DNA of 16,009 nucleotides from Hyphomicrobiales bacterium. GTDB lineage: Bacteria; Pseudomonadota; Alphaproteobacteria; Rhizobiales; UBA4765. Where the stretch lies: positions 1 through 16,009 of the forward strand of contig JAIYEB010000416.1 in assembly GCA_027487195.1 (NCBI GenBank). Direction: 5' to 3'. Under the pieces are notes generated by a model that searched no databases, was not told the origin of the DNA, and saw nothing but the letters and a program-made list of their open reading frames with translations. The first letter of the stretch is position 1; every line of letters begins with the position of its first letter. This document shows, piece after piece, positions 13,683 to 16,009 of the stretch. Made by a program: the position numbers and the translations under genes.

Positions 13683-14450
13683 ATGGCGCTTGAGCTGGTT
13701 CAGGTCGCCTGTCGGGGCGACAACTACGCCGTGCTCATCCACGACAAGACGCTTGGCGTGACGGCCGTGGTGGATACGCCAGCGGCAGAGCCGATCATGG
13801 CAGCGCTTGACCAGCGAGGCTGGGTCGCCAACGAGATCTGGACGACCCACCATCATGGCGACCATACGGAGGGGCATCTGGCGCTGAAGGCGCGCTATGG
13901 CTCCGTCATCATCGGGCCACGTGCGGAAGCCGACAAGATCCCGGGGATCGACCGCAGCGTGTCCGATGGCGCGAACCTGCGATTTGCCGGTCGGGATGTT
14001 CTGGTGATCGCCACACCTGGCCACACGCTTGGACATGTCGCCTACTACATCCCGGATGAGGGTGTGGCCTTTGTCGGGGATACGCTGTTTGCCATGGGAT
14101 GCGGCCGCGTCATGGAAGGCACCATGGACGATATGTGGCGTTCTGTCAGAAAGCTGGCCGACCTTCCGGCCCAGACCCTCATCTACTGCGGACATGAGTA
14201 CACGGCGGCGAACGCGCGCTTTTCCCTGACGATCGAGCCCAATAACCCCGACCTCAAGGCGCGCGCGGCACATGTCGAAAGGCTGCGCGCCCAGGGGCTT
14301 TCAACCATACCGACGACGATTGGACTTGAGCTTTTGACAAACCCCTTCGTCAGGGCCGAACTCGACAGCGTCAAGGAAGCTGTCGGCATGGCCGGCAAAC
14401 CGGCGTCCGCCGTTTTCGCCGAACTGCGCGAACGCAAGAACCGGGCATGA
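13683..14450 (+). CDS. gloB: Hydroxyacylglutathione hydrolase (glyoxalase II)
   Basis: Metallo-beta-lactamase-fold thioesterase that hydrolyses S-D-lactoylglutathione, the second step of methylglyoxal detoxification. At 255 residues it has the standard length. The binuclear metal motif is THHHGDH (55-61). The second ligand set is TPGHTLGHV and FVGDTLFAMGCGRV, and the third is YCGHEYT. The C-terminal glutathione-binding part has NARF, RAAHVERLRAQG, and the TNPFVR motif typical of glyoxalase II. The start at 13683 lies 2 bp after the RAM gene with no clear ribosome site, so translation may depend on coupling. The cupin gene follows after 4 bp. Confidence 0.93.
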   Translation: MALELVQVACRGDNYAVLIHDKTLGVTAVVDTPAAEPIMAALDQRGWVANEIWTTHHHGDHTEGHLALKARYGSVIIGPRAEADKIPGIDRSVSDGANLRFAGRDVLVIATPGHTLGHVAYYIPDEGVAFVGDTLFAMGCGRVMEGTMDDMWRSVRKLADLPAQTLIYCGHEYTAANARFSLTIEPNNPDLKARAAHVERLRAQGLSTIPTTIGLELLTNPFVRAELDSVKEAVGMAGKPASAVFAELRERKNRA

Positions 14451-14454
14451 ACAC

Positions 14455-14892
14455 ATGAATGCGCGCGACATCATCAAGCTGCTTGACCTCAAACCCCATC
14501 CCGAGGGCGGGCATTTTCGGCAGACCTTTCAGGATGAGCCCGGCCCGGACGGGCGCGCGCGCTCGACGCTGATCTATTTCCTGCTTGATGTCGGTGAGGT
14601 CTCGCATTGGCATCGTGTGGATGCGGTCGAGACGTGGCACTGGTATGCAGGTGCGCCGCTGGTGCTGTCCATCAGCGAGAACGGCCATGATGTCAGCGCC
14701 CATCATCTTGGCAATGATCTTGGAGCTGGCCAGAGACCCCAGATTGTTGTGCCCACAGGCGCATGGCAATGCGCCGCGTCACTTGGCGCATGGACGCTTG
14801 TTGGCTGCACTGTTGCGCCCGGCTTTCGCTTTGAAGGGTTCGAACTGGCACCACCCGACTGGCGACCAACGCCACGGGCGCACAAGAACTGA
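14455..14892 (+). CDS. DUF985 (Cupin_5) family cupin protein
   Basis: A small single-domain cupin of 145 residues, family DUF985. Features are LLDLKPHPEGGHFRQT at the N-terminus, the metal-type motif SHWHRVDAVETWHWY (His51, His53, Glu59), VVPTGAWQCAASLGAWTLVGCTVAPGF, and the closing FRFEGFELAPPDW. The fold is known; the reaction is not, although a sugar-epimerase-like site has been suggested for relatives. It starts 4 bp after gloB and ends within a 15-bp tandem duplication. There is no strong ribosome site, consistent with coupled translation from gloB. Confidence 0.88.
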   Translation: MNARDIIKLLDLKPHPEGGHFRQTFQDEPGPDGRARSTLIYFLLDVGEVSHWHRVDAVETWHWYAGAPLVLSISENGHDVSAHHLGNDLGAGQRPQIVVPTGAWQCAASLGAWTLVGCTVAPGFRFEGFELAPPDWRPTPRAHKN

Positions 14893-14913
14893 ACACCCAA
14901 GAACTGAGCACCC
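14884..14913 (+). repeat. 15-bp tandem duplication spanning the cupin stop codon
   Basis: AAGAACTGAACACCC (14884-14898) is followed directly by AAGAACTGAGCACCC (14899-14913), with a single A/G difference. The first copy carries the cupin TGA and the second a redundant in-frame TGA. The next gene's ATG begins at the base after the second copy. Confidence 0.9.
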
Positions 14914-15660
14914 ATGACCAGGGCCGACATTCTCAGGCTGGAGCTTCTCTCGATCTCGGCCCTGCCGGATCTGGAGCATGTGACGCAACATGGCTGGCGC
15001 TGGCGCTTTGCCCATGGGGTCACCAACCGCGCGAACAGCCTGACGCAGGTTGAGGATCAGGCTGCGGATATTGAAACGGCCCTCGCTTTGTTTCAGCCGC
15101 TTTGCCGCGCAAAGAAAATCCGTACAGCGGTGCGCGTCACGCCACTTGCGCCGGATGGAACCGAAGCGACGCTGCTTCGCCTTGGCTACAGCGAACGGGA
15201 TGCCGCCATTTGCCTTGTGGGTGAGCCCGGTCGCTTTGCGCTTTCAGACACCCGCGTCGTCCTCAAGCCCACATCCGATGCGATCTGGCGCGGGGCCTAT
15301 GCCCGGTCAGCCAAGCGATTTGACAGCGAGGAGCAGAACATCCTCGCTGACATCCACGAGGAAATCCATGTGCCGAAGATGTTTGCGCGCATTGAGGCGG
15401 CAGGCGACGTGATTGCACAGGGGTATGGCGTCATCGAAGCCGGCTGGCTCTCGATCCACGAGGTTGGGGTTGCCAGCGGCATGCGCCGGCAGGGTCTTGC
15501 GCGCGCGATCTGCGGAGCGCTGGCAGGCTGGGGACAAGGCCTGGGTGCCAGCCACGCCTGGCTTCATGTGCGCCCTGAGAATGCGGTGGCGATTGAGCTT
15601 TATCGCTCCATGGGGTTTCAGGAAGCCTTCCGGGCGCGCTATCTGGCCGAGCCGGTGTAG
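14914..15660 (+). CDS. GNAT family N-acetyltransferase
   Basis: A 248-residue protein whose C-terminal half is a GNAT acyl-CoA-dependent acetyltransferase domain. Motif A reads VGVASGMRRQGLARAI, with the CoA-binding R-R-Q-G-L-A at 191-196. Motif B follows as AWLHVRPENAVAIELYRSMGFQ, ending FRARYL. The N-terminal ~120 residues (W-R-W-RFAHGVTNRANSL near the start) form the degenerate half seen in double-GNAT proteins of this type. The substrate is unknown. It starts at ATG 14914, right after the 15-bp duplication, with no strong ribosome site. Last gene of the plus-strand series. Confidence 0.88.
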   Translation: MTRADILRLELLSISALPDLEHVTQHGWRWRFAHGVTNRANSLTQVEDQAADIETALALFQPLCRAKKIRTAVRVTPLAPDGTEATLLRLGYSERDAAICLVGEPGRFALSDTRVVLKPTSDAIWRGAYARSAKRFDSEEQNILADIHEEIHVPKMFARIEAAGDVIAQGYGVIEAGWLSIHEVGVASGMRRQGLARAICGALAGWGQGLGASHAWLHVRPENAVAIELYRSMGFQEAFRARYLAEPV

Positions 15661-15661
15661 C

Positions 15662-15697
15662 GCGCCGGGAGCGTTCCTGTCGCGGCGCCCTTTCTGA
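15662..15697 (+). terminator. Possible weak terminator after the GNAT gene
   Basis: GCGCCG (15662-15667) can pair with CGGCGC (15683-15688) across a 15-base loop, followed by CCCTTTCTGAT. The stem is short and the T tract poor. It sits in the 38-bp gap between two converging genes, where a terminator is expected. Confidence 0.3.
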
Positions 15698-15698
15698 T

Positions 15699-16009
15699 CT
15701 AAGGGTTTGCCTGATCCACGATACGCACGAGATCAGCCATGATCCGCGTCAGGTCAAAATCCTTCGGGGTGTAGACGGCGGCAACGCCAAAGCTTTTCAG
15801 CGTTTCAGCATCTTCCGGCGGAATGATGCCGCCAACGATCACAGGCACAGCCTCAAGCCCCTCTGCGCGCATGCGGGCCATGACATCGCGCACCAGCGGC
15901 ACGTGGCTGCCGGACAGGATCGACAGCCCGACGACATGGACGCTTTCTTCCAGCGCAGCATTGACGATCTGGGCCGGTGTCAGGCGAATGCCTTCATAGA
16001 CCACCTCCA
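15699..16009 (-). CDS. Cobalamin-binding domain protein (partial, 5' end beyond the window)
   Basis: B12-binding Rossmann-like domain related to the C-terminal domain of methylmalonyl-CoA mutase. The visible 103 residues contain EVVYEGIRLTPAQIVNAAL, the lower-ligand-pocket SILSGSH, VIVGGIIPPEDAETL and VYTPKDFDL. The coding frame stays open to the last base: codons before the GTG at 16004 still read E (and a partial xTG), matching the family's EVVYEGIR block, so that GTG is not the start. The missing N-terminus, roughly 25-30 residues, should hold the DxHxxG motif whose His coordinates cobalt. It could be a small stand-alone subunit or the end of a longer mutase; the sequence here cannot decide. 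Confidence 0.85.
   Translation of the reverse strand, partial: EVVYEGIRLTPAQIVNAALEESVHVVGLSILSGSHVPLVRDVMARMRAEGLEAVPVIVGGIIPPEDAETLKSFGVAAVYTPKDFDLTRIMADLVRIVDQANP

Noticed and set aside
1..16009. Defence system, prophage, insertion sequence, CRISPR array or tRNA
   Set aside because: Looked for on both strands; no integrase, transposase, repeat-spacer pattern or tRNA-like sequence seen. The content is ordinary metabolic chromosome.

Overview
The window is high-GC DNA from an alphaproteobacterium. The evidence is the aerobic-type corrin genes in the order cobW-cobN-cobG-cobH-cobI-cobJ, a short Rhodobacter-like CobN, a TakP-like TRAP binding protein with a Tat signal, and dense ATGA-coupled operons. 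I cannot name the genus. Two thirds of the window is one cobalamin (vitamin B12) biosynthesis locus. All gene calls are read from protein motifs, with no database search.

Layout. On the minus strand, reading leftward from about 3885, are cobU (cobinamide kinase), cobO (corrinoid adenosyltransferase) and cobQ (cobyric acid synthase). Each start codon overlaps the stop before it. They are followed, after a 143-bp gap, by a solute-binding protein of a TRAP transporter. On the plus strand a cobalamin riboswitch aptamer (3895-4066) starts only about 10 bp from the divergent cobU start. It leads a long operon: a five-cysteine DUF1636 protein, cobW (G3E GTPase), cobN (cobaltochelatase large subunit), cobG, cobH, cobI and cobJ. 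Most junctions here are 4-base ATGA overlaps.

After cobJ the strand stays the same but the theme changes. There are six tightly packed non-corrin genes: a PrdX-type prolyl-tRNA editing protein, a kynurenine-formamidase-like alpha/beta hydrolase, a 78-residue stand-alone Lrp/AsnC RAM domain, glyoxalase II (gloB), a DUF985 cupin and a GNAT acetyltransferase. The last gene, on the minus strand, runs off the right edge and is a cobalamin-binding domain protein, so a B12-using protein faces the B12-making operon.

How they work together. CobI, CobG, CobJ and CobH carry out early and middle steps of corrin ring building. CobN, with CobS and CobT (not here), inserts cobalt, perhaps helped by CobW and the DUF1636 protein. 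CobO, CobQ and CobU adenosylate, amidate and activate the corrinoid. cobK, cobL, cobM, cobB, cobS, cobT, cobC, cobD and cobV are not in the window and must lie elsewhere if the pathway is complete. Product feedback through the riboswitch should act on the plus-strand operon only.

I saw no CRISPR array, insertion sequence, phage gene, tRNA or rRNA, and no clear sign of a wholly new system. The most interesting points are the riboswitch/start-codon architecture, the DUF1636-CobW pair, the abrupt end of the cob operon after cobJ, the stand-alone RAM protein, and a 15-bp tandem duplication between two genes.
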